Shown: positions 8,320 through 18,074, counted from the stretch's first letter. The stretch: DNA of 37,390 bases from Eubacterium ramulus (GCF_003122485.1 NZ_JRFU01000154.1:1-37390), one strand, 5' to 3'. Numbers and translations: made by a program. Notes: a model not told the origin generated them from the sequence alone.

Positions 8320-9516
8320 ATGAAAAGTAAAGTGGGAGCGATGCGGTTTGCTGTTATAGCAATTATTGTATCATTTTGGGTATATGTGGAATGTAAAAAT
8401 GATTTTTTTATATGTGGATTAATTTTTGATGCCGTTGTAGGGGTTAATAGGAATGTATTTTTTAAAGGAATTTTTAGATTTGATGTTATTGGAAATATTT
8501 ATCAATGGTTGCTTAAACAACCAGGCGAAGTGACGAAGTCTTGTATAGAGATGGTTTCATCAGGTATATTTGGTAGTGCAATCGTTACTTTTTTAATTTA
8601 TTGGGTTGAATATAGAATCCAATTAAAGGAAAATATATATCAATTAGTTAAAATTCAAAGAGAATATGTGAAAAAATTAAATGAGATAACAACTGTTTCT
8701 ATATTTGAAAATGACCAAGAGGATATAAAAGTAAGTGCTTATAAAGAATATGCTGAAAATGCATACAAACTTCAGGCACAAGAAGAAATTAAGAACAATA
8801 AATATTATAGTGATAAGAAGAAAAAGGAAATATTAAAAAGAAATTATAATCGATATTATGAATTTCATCATGATAGTGCGGAAAAATATAAGGAATGGTT
8901 TTGGGAAGAATTATCTGAAGATAAGAAAAAAGACATATTGGAAAACGATTGTAAAAAAGAATATTTATATGCTAAGGTAGAGCAATTATTTTTATGTACA
9001 GATTTTGAATTGGTGTCGGCTTTTTATGACTATCGTGAGATATTTGAAAAGGACATTTTTGATATAGAACAATTAACTGAAGAAATAGTTTTTTTTAGTC
9101 CAGGAAAAAGGAAGAAAATATTAATTCAAAAAGCACTGGAATTGGATAAAATGTATTTTGAGTTTATACAAAATACTTTAGAATCAAGCTTTGTAATTGA
9201 AAACTTTTTTAATTATTTTTACAGAAAACGGAAAAATGTTTTATGTAAAATAGAACAACTGCAAAGTGAATTTTATACAAGCGGATTAGAATATGCAAAA
9301 GCTGTGACAGAATTTGAAAAATGGTACGAAGAAATAAAGAAAAATATTTTGGGGAAAGGAGTTAATTTTGGGAAAATTTTAAATCATAAAAATGAATTTG
9401 AAATTTATGGAAATGGTTGTGCATTAACACCAATATTTTTAAAGAAAATGCAGACTCAAAATTGGGATTATAAAAAATATTTGAATTTACATTTGAAAGA
9501 AATGAATTATAAGTAG
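8320..9516 (+). CDS. Membrane-anchored coiled-coil protein of unknown function
   Basis: 398 residues, AT-rich like the AbiTii genes. The N-terminus has two hydrophobic segments (about residues 8-24 and 28-48), and a further helix lies near residues 85-105 (GIFGSAIVTFLIYWVEYRI). The rest is a long, charged, helical domain rich in Lys/Glu/Tyr that should be cytoplasmic, probably with coiled coils. I see no nuclease, protease or nucleotide-binding motif. It follows the terminator at 8142-8179, so it has its own transcript. Position and composition mark it as cargo of the same island; a membrane-disrupting or sensor protein of a defence system is possible but unproven. Confidence 0.65.
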   Translation: MKSKVGAMRFAVIAIIVSFWVYVECKNDFFICGLIFDAVVGVNRNVFFKGIFRFDVIGNIYQWLLKQPGEVTKSCIEMVSSGIFGSAIVTFLIYWVEYRIQLKENIYQLVKIQREYVKKLNEITTVSIFENDQEDIKVSAYKEYAENAYKLQAQEEIKNNKYYSDKKKKEILKRNYNRYYEFHHDSAEKYKEWFWEELSEDKKKDILENDCKKEYLYAKVEQLFLCTDFELVSAFYDYREIFEKDIFDIEQLTEEIVFFSPGKRKKILIQKALELDKMYFEFIQNTLESSFVIENFFNYFYRKRKNVLCKIEQLQSEFYTSGLEYAKAVTEFEKWYEEIKKNILGKGVNFGKILNHKNEFEIYGNGCALTPIFLKKMQTQNWDYKKYLNLHLKEMNYK

Positions 9517-9591
9517 AAGGTGATATATTATAAAAAATAAGCAAGCATTTTAGACAGAAATAAATATATATTCTGGATGTATATAAATACT

Positions 9592-9621
9592 AGCAGGTAG
9601 CGAAGGCTGCCTGCTTTTTTT
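9592..9621 (+). terminator. Rho-independent terminator
   Basis: AGCAGGTAGC / GCTGCCTGCT stem with one G-U pair, loop GAAG, followed by a T run. It ends the cargo island just before the pilus promoter motif. Confidence 0.75.
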
Positions 9622-9651
9622 AGTTGTCTCAAATTTGCAATCGACGTATAT
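9621..9651 (+). promoter_or_regulatory. Element promoter motif before the pilus operon
   Basis: TAGTTGT (9621-9627), 17 bp, CGTATAT (9645-9651), then CAATAATA. A leader of about 150 nt follows before the pilin ATG. It contains several inverted repeats, including CCCCCAAGGGG (9709-9719) and the palindrome CGTATGGCCATACG (9723-9736), which could regulate translation or termination. Confidence 0.55.
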
Positions 9652-9808
9652 CAATAATAGCAGGTAGAGATAGAGGGACAGCATGATGGGATGCTCTACT
9701 CTGCAGATCCCCCAAGGGGAAAGCGTATGGCCATACGGAAAAAGAAACAACTTTTGAGAAAAATCAAGAGCGGAAAGGAGCAGGCGGAATCATCCGTCAG
9801 ATGAGAGA

Positions 9809-12352
9809 ATGAGCTATATCAAATTTTTAAAGCATGGAAAACGCATGGGTGTCGTTGCTGTTGCAGGTCTGTTGGCATTGGCACCGGTATCATCGACTGT
9901 GTATGCAGCAACATCGGCTGTGACTACCAATAATACGGCAACCAAGAACGATTTGCTGAATGCGGATATCATCGATGAATCAAAAACAGGATCTATCTCC
10001 ATATATAAATACGACATTACTGCGGCGGAGGCAGCAGGCGATTATAAGGCGGGGACTTATAAGGCAACCGGAGAAGCAGACAGCAGAGTGGAAAGTGCCT
10101 TAAAGGATTATGCAATCGAAGGGGTGCAGTTTTCTTACCTGCGTGTTGGAAACGTGGAGACACACAGTGTGCAGGAGGGCACCGGAACGACCATTGAGCT
10201 TGTTTATGAGATTCCGACAGAACTGGCAAAGATCCTTGGACTTACAGGAAAAGATAACGTTGACATGACAGGCGAAAAGGAAGCAAATCCCTGCCATAAC
10301 ACCGGCGTCTACCATGTGACAAGCCAGAAGATTGCGGATGCCATGGAAGCTCTGTTAAAAGAAGATAATGTGGCAGCAAAAAATGCGCTGGAGTCTTACC
10401 TGTATGATTATGGTACGGAAGATTCCACAACGGATCAGAAAACAAAAGCAGGAGTTGTCAATCTTCCAAAGACAGATAAGAACGGCTATACCCATGCGGA
10501 GGATCTGCAGCTTGGCTTATACCTGTTTGTGGAGACAGAGGTTCCGGAGCAGGTAGTGGAGACCGTCAATCCATGGTTCGTGCAGTTGCCATTTACGAAT
10601 ACCAGCGCCCAGACCAGTGAGGACGGCGTCAGCTATGTGAGTAATGGAAGCCATGCGGAAGATGGGGTGACCAATTCTGGAAGTGCGGATGGCACACAGG
10701 CACATGAGTCCGGCGGGGAATCCTGGCTGTATGATATGGTCGTTTATCCGAAAAATCAGACCGGCAACCCAACACTGGATAAGAGTGTCCGCAATGCTTA
10801 CAGCAATACGATCTCAGAAGCTTCCGGTGTAGCATCCAAAACAGATAAGAACATGACCGTACATACCGGATCTGATTATATCTCACGTAATGATTCGGAT
10901 TCCCTGGTTGTATTTAATAAGGACACCAATGCCAAGAATACGGAAGATATCAATGCAGAAAAATATGTGGCTAACCGCGGAGGATATACTGCGGATGGCG
11001 TAACTGCAGGTAAAGGCGGTGCAGGTTGCAGTGAAGATTTTGCTTACCGGGACACAACGACCGCATCGGAAGGGGATGTGCTGGACTATATTTTAGTTTC
11101 CAAATTACCGCATATCAGTTCCAAGGCAACGTTCCTCAGCGAATATACCTTTACAGATACCTTGTCTAAAGGCATTTCATACAACAGGGATCTGAAGATC
11201 GCATTTTACGATAATTCTGAGGACGCAAATGCGAATAATACCAAGAATGCCGTATTACTCTGGAACCTTTCTTCCGGGGATTATTCCCAGGAGTATGTCG
11301 ATGTGACGGTGCAGGACCCGGATACCGGAGCAGTGACGACGGACGGTTCCACATGCCTGAAACTCTCTTTTACGGAAGCCGGTTTAAATGTAATCAATGG
11401 AACCGGAACCAATAACCCGGAGGGGGCAGATGATCTGGATGGATTATCAGATTATTACATGGTGGCTTATTATACGGCAACAGTCCATTCGGATGATTCC
11501 GTCGTCTTGGGCGATGAAGGAAATCCAAACGATGTCAATCTGGTCTGGAGCAGGACATCGGACGGTTACTATAACATGCTGGAAGATAAAAATTATGTGT
11601 ACTCTTATGGATTAGACCTCACAAAGACATTTTCAGACAAAAAAGGTCATTACGAGAATGTGCAGTTCAAATTGTATAACGCTTCGGATGCGTACTATGT
11701 TGTGGCAGAACCGTCAGAAACCGAAGATGGCGTGTATTATGTGACCGGAAAAACAACCAATGAAACAAAAGCAACCACGTTTATCCCGAATGCCGAGACC
11801 GGAAAGATCCTGGTCAATGGAACAGAGGCAGATGAATACCAGTTGACGGAAGTAGCTACGGACGATGGTTACAACTTGCTGAAAGACCAGATCGTAGTAG
11901 ACATTACCGCAACAGACCGGGATGTAATCGCCTCCGTCGCGGGTGTTACCGGAATGGATGCCGAAGCTGCGGCTGAAATCGTCAAAAATTACCATGGTGG
12001 AATTTATGACGAAAATGGCAATCTGGTCACAAACCAGTTGGATGAACTGCTTCAGGTTGCAGCAGGAGCTCCTAATAGTGAGGTTGCAAATGGACGGACC
12101 ATCGGAAAGACTGATTTGTATGTAGGGGCGATCAAACCGGCATCCGCAACAGTCGATAAAAAGGATGCGGCAATGACAGAAGATAACGCAAAAGTCCTGC
12201 TGACCGTCAATAACACGAAAGGATTTTTATTACCACAGACCGGCGGTAAGGGACTGTATCTGGTCACGATCATTGGCGTGGTTGCAGTGGCAGGCGGTTG
12301 TTACCTTGTTACCCGTAAAAGAGAACTCCACATCAATCTCAAGAAGAAATGA
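9809..12352 (+). CDS. LPXTG-anchored major pilin (SpaA/FimA/EbpC type)
   Basis: 847 residues. A long signal peptide (LLALAPVSSTVYAA) opens the protein. The SpaA-type pilin motif WLYDMVVYPKN lies near residue 306; its Lys is the usual polymerisation residue. A Cna-B-like domain near residues 650-720 has an E-box-like YQLTEVATDDGYNLL. The C-terminus carries LPQTG (about residue 807), a hydrophobic segment and a basic tail, the standard cell-wall sorting signal. The protein is longer than most major pilins because of an enlarged central region. Class C sortases encoded directly downstream, the first overlapping by ATGA, would polymerise it. It could serve mating-pair adhesion or host colonisation. 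The ATG at 9809 is chosen because it gives the full signal peptide, although the ribosome site is weak (GAGAG). Confidence 0.9.
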   Translation: MSYIKFLKHGKRMGVVAVAGLLALAPVSSTVYAATSAVTTNNTATKNDLLNADIIDESKTGSISIYKYDITAAEAAGDYKAGTYKATGEADSRVESALKDYAIEGVQFSYLRVGNVETHSVQEGTGTTIELVYEIPTELAKILGLTGKDNVDMTGEKEANPCHNTGVYHVTSQKIADAMEALLKEDNVAAKNALESYLYDYGTEDSTTDQKTKAGVVNLPKTDKNGYTHAEDLQLGLYLFVETEVPEQVVETVNPWFVQLPFTNTSAQTSEDGVSYVSNGSHAEDGVTNSGSADGTQAHESGGESWLYDMVVYPKNQTGNPTLDKSVRNAYSNTISEASGVASKTDKNMTVHTGSDYISRNDSDSLVVFNKDTNAKNTEDINAEKYVANRGGYTADGVTAGKGGAGCSEDFAYRDTTTASEGDVLDYILVSKLPHISSKATFLSEYTFTDTLSKGISYNRDLKIAFYDNSEDANANNTKNAVLLWNLSSGDYSQEYVDVTVQDPDTGAVTTDGSTCLKLSFTEAGLNVINGTGTNNPEGADDLDGLSDYYMVAYYTATVHSDDSVVLGDEGNPNDVNLVWSRTSDGYYNMLEDKNYVYSYGLDLTKTFSDKKGHYENVQFKLYNASDAYYVVAEPSETEDGVYYVTGKTTNETKATTFIPNAETGKILVNGTEADEYQLTEVATDDGYNLLKDQIVVDITATDRDVIASVAGVTGMDAEAAAEIVKNYHGGIYDENGNLVTNQLDELLQVAAGAPNSEVANGRTIGKTDLYVGAIKPASATVDKKDAAMTEDNAKVLLTVNNTKGFLLPQTGGKGLYLVTIIGVVAVAGGCYLVTRKRELHINLKKK

Positions 12353-13203
12353 AACAAAAATGGAAAAAAAGGGTGGCAGCAATCCTGCTGATCCTTGGTG
12401 GGATTGGCTTGGTCGGCTATCCATGGATCAGTGACTGGTGTTACCGGGTTCATACACAGTCCAGTGTAGCAGTCTATGCGGCAGAAGCAAAAGAGCAGTC
12501 GGATGTGACAGAGGAACTTATGCAGAATGCCATTGCATACAATGCGTGGCTGTCGGAAGCACACATAACCCTGTCCGATCCTTTTACCGGAACCCAGATC
12601 GTGGAGAAACCGGAGCTTCCCTATGCCTCCCAGTTAGCACTGGATGACTCCGGTATCTTCGCTTTTGTGGAGATTCCAAAGCTTCATGTATATCTGCCAG
12701 TATATCACACGACTTCAGCAGAAGTGTTACAGCGGGGAGCCGGACATATGGAAGGTACGGCGCTGCCAGTTGGCGGCGCCGGGAACCGTCCGGTGATCTC
12801 GGCACATTCCGGCATGAACCGGGCACAGATGTTCAGTGACCTTTCAGATCTTGAAACCGGGGATCTGTTTTTGATCCACGTGCTGGATGAGACGCTGACG
12901 TATCAGGTGTGCGACATGGCAGTGATCCTGCCGGAAGATACCCAGGCACTGGTACCAGAAAAAGACAGGGATCTGGTGTCCCTTGTCACCTGCACGCCCT
13001 ATGGCATCAATACGCATCGGCTGGTGGTCACCGGAGAGCGGACCTATGAGATAGCAAGCGGACAGGAGACAGAGGACAAGGTTAGTTCTACCTGGAGGCA
13101 TGCTTACCTTAATGCCCTGTTACTTGGTTTCGGTATAGCAGGCGGTGCAGGTGTCATGATTCGGATCTTAAGTCGGCACAGACAGAAAGTGAGGGAGCAA
13201 TGA
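12349..13203 (+). CDS. srtC: Class C pilus sortase 1
   Basis: 284 residues. Starts inside the pilin stop (ATGA). N-terminal helix (AAILLILGGIGLVGYPWI) and C-terminal helix (ALLLGFGIAGGAGVMI), as in class C sortases. Catalytic residues are visible: His in ISAHSG (~152), Cys in LVTCTPYG (~214) and Arg in THRLVV (~223). It would join pilin subunits by cleaving LPxTG-type signals and forming isopeptide bonds with the pilin-motif Lys. It overlaps the second sortase by ATGA. Confidence 0.93.
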   Translation: MKQKWKKRVAAILLILGGIGLVGYPWISDWCYRVHTQSSVAVYAAEAKEQSDVTEELMQNAIAYNAWLSEAHITLSDPFTGTQIVEKPELPYASQLALDDSGIFAFVEIPKLHVYLPVYHTTSAEVLQRGAGHMEGTALPVGGAGNRPVISAHSGMNRAQMFSDLSDLETGDLFLIHVLDETLTYQVCDMAVILPEDTQALVPEKDRDLVSLVTCTPYGINTHRLVVTGERTYEIASGQETEDKVSSTWRHAYLNALLLGFGIAGGAGVMIRILSRHRQKVREQ

Positions 13204-14102
13204 AAACGCGGCTGCTGTGTGGCATCCTGCTCATAGCACTTGGTGCAGGCGTGTATTTCTATCCGGATTGGAGTGCTGTCCGGACAAAACACCAACAGGA
13301 GCAGGTGATCCGGCAGTTTCAATCGGAAGTATCTATATCTGACATGCAACAGGAAGCGGAAAATGAGGATACCGTATGGACGGAGACGGTATTAGAGCAG
13401 AGCAAAGCCTATAATGAGACGCTTTTTGAGACGGAGCAGGCTGCATTTCGGAATGCCGAAGCGGTGAAGGTGGTTCCGGATTTTTTCCCGGATGCTAGGG
13501 AGCCGATCGGCATTCTTTCTATCCCTGCTATGGACTGTACCCTGCTGCTCTATGTGGGAGCGACCGATGCGCATTTAAATCTTGGTGCAGCAGTGCTTGG
13601 TGGAACATCCCTGCCGATTGGCGGGGAAAATACCAACAGCGTGATTGCGGCACACCGAGGGTGGAAAAACGGCAAGTATTTTAAGGAGATCGAAAAGCTC
13701 CAACCAGGGGATGCGGTCTTTGTGGAAAATCCATGGGAAACGCTTACCTATGAGGTGGAAGCCTGTGAGGTGATCGCACCGACTGACAGTGAAAGGTTAA
13801 AGATCCAGGAGGGACGTGACATGCTCACCCTGATCACCTGTCATCCTTATAGATCCCATGGGGCATCCCGGTACGTGGTGTATTGTGTGCGGACGGAAAG
13901 CGGACAGGGATCTTTTACTGTAACAGAAAGTGGAGACGAAAAGAGAGAGGAGCAACCGATAGAGGATGCTTCCACACCGGATATCCAAAGGGAACTTTGG
14001 TGCCGGAGGATCGGTGTGTGCCTGATCCTTGGCTGTATCTGCATGGCCTGTGTGCAGACAGGAAAGCACTTGAGAAAAAAACAAAGGAGGAACAAAGCGT
14101 GA
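13200..14102 (+). CDS. srtC: Class C pilus sortase 2
   Basis: 300 residues, paralogous to the sortase before it. An N-terminal helix (LLCGILLIALGAGVYFYP) is followed by a helical stalk and the sortase barrel, with His in AAHRGW (~151), Cys in LITCHPYR (~213) and Arg in GASRYVVY (~223). A C-terminal helix ends in a basic tail. The pilus operon has two structurally different sorting signals (LPQTG in the pilin, MPMTG in the adhesin), so the two sortases may divide polymerisation and tip or base incorporation between them. The ATG overlaps the previous stop. Confidence 0.93.
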   Translation: MKTRLLCGILLIALGAGVYFYPDWSAVRTKHQQEQVIRQFQSEVSISDMQQEAENEDTVWTETVLEQSKAYNETLFETEQAAFRNAEAVKVVPDFFPDAREPIGILSIPAMDCTLLLYVGATDAHLNLGAAVLGGTSLPIGGENTNSVIAAHRGWKNGKYFKEIEKLQPGDAVFVENPWETLTYEVEACEVIAPTDSERLKIQEGRDMLTLITCHPYRSHGASRYVVYCVRTESGQGSFTVTESGDEKREEQPIEDASTPDIQRELWCRRIGVCLILGCICMACVQTGKHLRKKQRRNKA

Positions 14103-14956
14103 GACAGAGAGCAAAGAGGCTGTTTTTTACTGGTCTGATGGTGTGCGCCATGGCAGCTTCGTTGGTGCCTGCACAGGCAGCGACGATCAAGGAAGCCAGC
14201 GTGACCTGGAAAGAGGTGTCACAGGACATTAATGATAAAGATCAGTATGTATATGATACGGATAAAACAGATGCAACCATGCCGTCACTGGTCCTGCCAA
14301 AAAGCAGTACCGGTGTACTTGGCTATATCGACCGGGGCATCGTGCAGAAAAATACCGGTTCCCTGCTTGTTCCAAACTGGGAGGGCTGGTGGCATATGAA
14401 GGGCGGCTGGAAACAGGACACCAATGGTCTGATCCAGTTGGATGATGGCGGATGGTATCAGTTTTCTAACGGAAGATTACAGGTATCGGAAAATGAAACG
14501 GCAAAAAACAGCAGTAAAGGATGGCTGTTTTTACGGGATGGAAAAGCGGACCTGTCTTATAGCGGACTGGTCGCAAACGAGAATGGGATCTTCTGGGCGG
14601 ATAATGGTGTGGTAACGACCACGAAAACAGAAGTCGTGAAAGATACCATTGGGATCACACTGGATGCAGGATGGATCTATGTGAAAAACGGGGTGTTTGA
14701 CGCATCTGCGAACACCATTGCAAATAATAAAAACGGCTGGTGGATGATCCGCGATGGCGTGGTCGATTTTAACTATACTGGATTGGCAAAAAATGATGCT
14801 GGCTGGTGGTATCTGCAGGATGGAAAAGTGAATTTCAATTATAACGGTGCCGTTCAGAATGAAAATGGTATCTGGTATGTGCAGGGCGGCAACGTCAAAT
14901 TCGATTATAACGGTCATGCATACGGCTATTATTTTAGCGGCGGCTGTGCACAGTAA
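14099..14956 (+). CDS. Secreted Trp/Gly-rich repeat protein of the pilus operon
   Basis: 285 residues. A GTG start at 14099 overlapping the sortase stop is chosen, as it follows AAAGGAGG and directly begins a signal peptide (RLFFTGLMVCAMAASLVPAQA). After ~70 residues come six or more imperfect repeats of about 20-25 residues with the pattern GWW.hh.DG.V.F.Y.G (for example GWWYLQDGKVNFNYNG). This recalls glucan- or choline-binding wall repeats. It has no sorting signal, so it is probably retained at the wall through the repeats. Its place between sortases and adhesin suggests an accessory pilus or wall-association role. Confidence 0.75.
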   Translation: MRQRAKRLFFTGLMVCAMAASLVPAQAATIKEASVTWKEVSQDINDKDQYVYDTDKTDATMPSLVLPKSSTGVLGYIDRGIVQKNTGSLLVPNWEGWWHMKGGWKQDTNGLIQLDDGGWYQFSNGRLQVSENETAKNSSKGWLFLRDGKADLSYSGLVANENGIFWADNGVVTTTKTEVVKDTIGITLDAGWIYVKNGVFDASANTIANNKNGWWMIRDGVVDFNYTGLAKNDAGWWYLQDGKVNFNYNGAVQNENGIWYVQGGNVKFDYNGHAYGYYFSGGCAQ

Positions 14957-14972
14957 GGAGGCGATGTAAAAA

Positions 14973-17900
14973 ATGCGTATGAAAAAGATACCTGTCCGGA
15001 TGCTTGCCATCCTGCTGGTGTGTATGACGGTGCTTTTGAGCGTATGCCTGGAACTGTTATCTGTTCCGGCAATGGCGGCAGAAGAGAAGGCAGCATGTTA
15101 TACCGTCCGGATTGCACATGTGGAACATGGCAGTATTGCACTCAAGGAAGATGACAATCTGCAGGCAGGAGACCAGATCCATCTGCAGGTTACCCCACAG
15201 GAGGGCTATCACTTAGAGTCCCTTATCGTAGCAACCAGTGAGGGGACAGCACTTGCCGTTACGGATACGGATGGGGCGGCGGTAACGGATGGAGCATATC
15301 CGGATACCATGCTCTTTGTCATGCCGGAAGATGATGTAACGGTAACCGGGGCATTTGTGTCGGAAAATGATGCTGCGGATACAGCGGGTCCCGATACTGT
15401 GCTTCCGGAAGAAATATTTTCCATGGCCGGTGCCGATACACCGCTGGCAGCAACCATGAACAGTGCGGAGCATGCGATTAGTCGGGCTGCAAGCAGTGCA
15501 ACCCTTACCAAATATGAGAACCAGTTCTCCTGTTATCACAAGGACGGAAGTTGGGATTGTACGGAATCCTATTTGATGCTTGGTGATCAGTTGGCATGGT
15601 GTATTGAACCTTCCGTCAACATCGGAGCTTCCGGTGGCACTTACGGGCTGAACGGAGATGCGGCGCAATGGCTGATGGATAAGTACGGCTGGAGCTACAA
15701 AAAGACGAACAACCTGACAAAAGCAGTTTATTTGGCAAAAAGCTATTATGGTGATGATTGGCTATGCAGTTACGTTCTTGTCCAAAACTTGATCTGGTCC
15801 GAGATCAAGGAAAATGAAAGTCCGGCAAATTACGGTCGATACGTTTTAACGGACGGGGCAAGGAATACCGCACATAACTGCGGGCACTTAAACACCAAAG
15901 CCAAGGTGGATGCTGCCATTGCGGATGTCTGGAACCGGTTTTATTCTTACAACAAGCTGCCTTCTTTTGATGGATGGACGGTGTATGCCACTGCTGGACA
16001 GTCGTATTGGCTCAAGGATACCAACGGGGTAGTGAATGATACTTCCTTTGTCGGACAGACTGGTGTAACGGTATCCAAAGGATGGGATGGCAGCAATGTC
16101 GGTATCTGGATTGGTTCAAATGCGTCGATGGCAGGAAAATCCACGACGATCCATTATTATAAAAATGCGATCCCGAATAGCAGTGAACCATTTCTGATTT
16201 ATACCAGAACCGGGCACCAGTCCGTCAGCACATGGACCAGTGCCATTACACCAACTTATGGTGCCATCCGGGTGGTATTTACCCGGACTTCTTACCTGCG
16301 GGCACATTACAAGGCGCGGGAGAAAGTGGCACCGTCTCTGGATATTCATATCACAAAGGCGGATTCTGATACGGGTGCAGCATTGGCTGGCGCTGAATTT
16401 GCCGTTTCCATGGATGGAAAACAGGTGGCAACGGTGACTACGGATGCAGACGGAAAAGCGGCTTACCACTGGAGGGGTAATGTTCTGTGGACCGACTATG
16501 CAGAAGCCTATGAGCCGGTACTGGATTATAAAAACTGGAGCAATGCTTACAATAAGGCAAAACAGAGTGTCCTTGCTTCTGTGAATGACAAACTCAAAGC
16601 ATTAAAAGAGGGGACAACCCATACATGGAAGGTGGAAGAAGTGAAGGCACCGAAAGGATATGAACGTAACGAAGAGGTCTGGGAACAGACGTTTTCTTTA
16701 AACACCCATGCAGTGGAGATCGACTATGCGGATGAACCGGAAAAGGGATTTTTGACACTGAAAAAAGCTTCTTCAGATGAAGCGTTTTCAAAAGAGAATG
16801 ATTGTTATAACATTAAAGGCGCTGTATACGGGGTATATCAGTCTGTCGAAGATGCCGTGCAGGATGCAAACCGCGTGGAGACGCTGACGACGAAAGAGGA
16901 TGGAAGCTCCAATACAGTGACGCTTCGGAGAGGAACCTATTATGTGAAAGAGTTGACCGCATCTGACGGGTACCTGCTCTGCAACGAGCAGGAAGAGAAC
17001 CTTCCGGCTGGAATCCATGCCGCAACGGTGAAATCTTTAGAGACAACAACGGTTAGCTGTAAGGAAGAGCCGGCAAGTAATCCATTTGACTTATCATTGC
17101 AGAAATTAGATCTTGGCTCACATTCGGCAGAGGCACCGGGAAATGCTGCCCTGTCAGGTGCCATATTTGAGATTGCATATTATGAGAACGTGAATGGAGC
17201 AACAGACGGAACACCTGCAAAGAAATGGTATTATCGGACGGATGAGACCGGAACATTTTCAGCAACGGATAAAGAATACCTGCTTACGACTTACCAGATG
17301 CAGGATGGCAGAACTTTACAGTCCGATGATCTGTATGAGCATGATGGAGCGATTGTTTTCCCGATTGGAACCTATACCTGTAAGGAGATATCTGCACCGG
17401 TGCATTACCAGTTATCTGGAATCATGTATTTTACTGGACAGGAAGAGACAAAAACGGATGTGACAACCGGACTGAAACTGGTGATCAGACAGGAAAAAAA
17501 TGGTGTGGCACCACAGATCTATCAGGGAGAAGTCGTTGGCAGTGGAAGTATCCTGGCAGAAAATCCGAAGATCGAAGCCTATGATGAGACACAGTACGGC
17601 TCCATTACGATCTACAAGAAGAGTGCGAATGAGAAGCAGATCCCGTTATCCGGGGTATCATTCCGGCTGGTCGGCGTGGATGAAGGGGATGAGCATATTG
17701 CAAGTACCGATGCAGACGGCAAAATCTGTTGGGAAGGACTGATTCCACAGGATTATGTGATCACAGAGATTAAGACAGCAGACGGGAAAAATCTCCTGAA
17801 GGATAATATCACCGTCACCTTGCCGATGGAGCTTACCGTAGAGGAAGCACAACAGCGTGGAGCAGATCTGTCACAGGCAGTCTGGGATGAGGCGGCACAG

Positions 17901-18074
17901 AAGTATTGTTTTTATGACCTGACATTTGAAATTGGAAATTCAGCAGTGCTTACCATGCCGATGACCGGAGGAAACACAGAAAGCATGTATGTACTTATGA
18001 TCGTGGGTATCCTGGCGGCTGTTGGCGGAATCGCCCTGCTGGCACGAAACAGGAAGAAGAATCATGTGAACTAG
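14973..18074 (+). CDS. Thioester-type surface adhesin, probable pilus tip protein
   Basis: 1033 residues. A signal peptide ends near MAAEE, then a small beta domain (to ~130). The next region has the hallmarks of a Cys-Gln thioester domain: WCIEP with Cys ~210 and LVQNLIW with Gln ~270, which in the family form an internal thioester able to bond covalently to host or cell ligands. Several SpaA/Cna-B-like domains follow, with E-box-like strings (WKVEEVKAPKGY, YYVKELTASDGYLL, YVITEIKTADGKNLL). The C-terminus has a variant sorting signal MPMTGG near residue 993, a membrane helix and RNRKK. The AAGGAGG site is 11 nt upstream of the ATG. The terminator at 18081-18120 ends the operon. Confidence 0.88.
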   Translation: MRMKKIPVRMLAILLVCMTVLLSVCLELLSVPAMAAEEKAACYTVRIAHVEHGSIALKEDDNLQAGDQIHLQVTPQEGYHLESLIVATSEGTALAVTDTDGAAVTDGAYPDTMLFVMPEDDVTVTGAFVSENDAADTAGPDTVLPEEIFSMAGADTPLAATMNSAEHAISRAASSATLTKYENQFSCYHKDGSWDCTESYLMLGDQLAWCIEPSVNIGASGGTYGLNGDAAQWLMDKYGWSYKKTNNLTKAVYLAKSYYGDDWLCSYVLVQNLIWSEIKENESPANYGRYVLTDGARNTAHNCGHLNTKAKVDAAIADVWNRFYSYNKLPSFDGWTVYATAGQSYWLKDTNGVVNDTSFVGQTGVTVSKGWDGSNVGIWIGSNASMAGKSTTIHYYKNAIPNSSEPFLIYTRTGHQSVSTWTSAITPTYGAIRVVFTRTSYLRAHYKAREKVAPSLDIHITKADSDTGAALAGAEFAVSMDGKQVATVTTDADGKAAYHWRGNVLWTDYAEAYEPVLDYKNWSNAYNKAKQSVLASVNDKLKALKEGTTHTWKVEEVKAPKGYERNEEVWEQTFSLNTHAVEIDYADEPEKGFLTLKKASSDEAFSKENDCYNIKGAVYGVYQSVEDAVQDANRVETLTTKEDGSSNTVTLRRGTYYVKELTASDGYLLCNEQEENLPAGIHAATVKSLETTTVSCKEEPASNPFDLSLQKLDLGSHSAEAPGNAALSGAIFEIAYYENVNGATDGTPAKKWYYRTDETGTFSATDKEYLLTTYQMQDGRTLQSDDLYEHDGAIVFPIGTYTCKEISAPVHYQLSGIMYFTGQEETKTDVTTGLKLVIRQEKNGVAPQIYQGEVVGSGSILAENPKIEAYDETQYGSITIYKKSANEKQIPLSGVSFRLVGVDEGDEHIASTDADGKICWEGLIPQDYVITEIKTADGKNLLKDNITVTLPMELTVEEAQQRGADLSQAVWDEAAQKYCFYDLTFEIGNSAVLTMPMTGGNTESMYVLMIVGILAAVGGIALLARNRKKNHVN

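Noticed and set aside
9652-9808. Known riboswitch in the pilin leader
   Set aside because: Several short stems are present, but the conserved bases of c-di-GMP or other classes I know are not.
14531-15010. Long reverse-strand open frame opposite the Trp/Gly repeat protein
   Set aside because: It is a shadow of the repetitive coding strand; no start signal, and the forward gene is clearly real.
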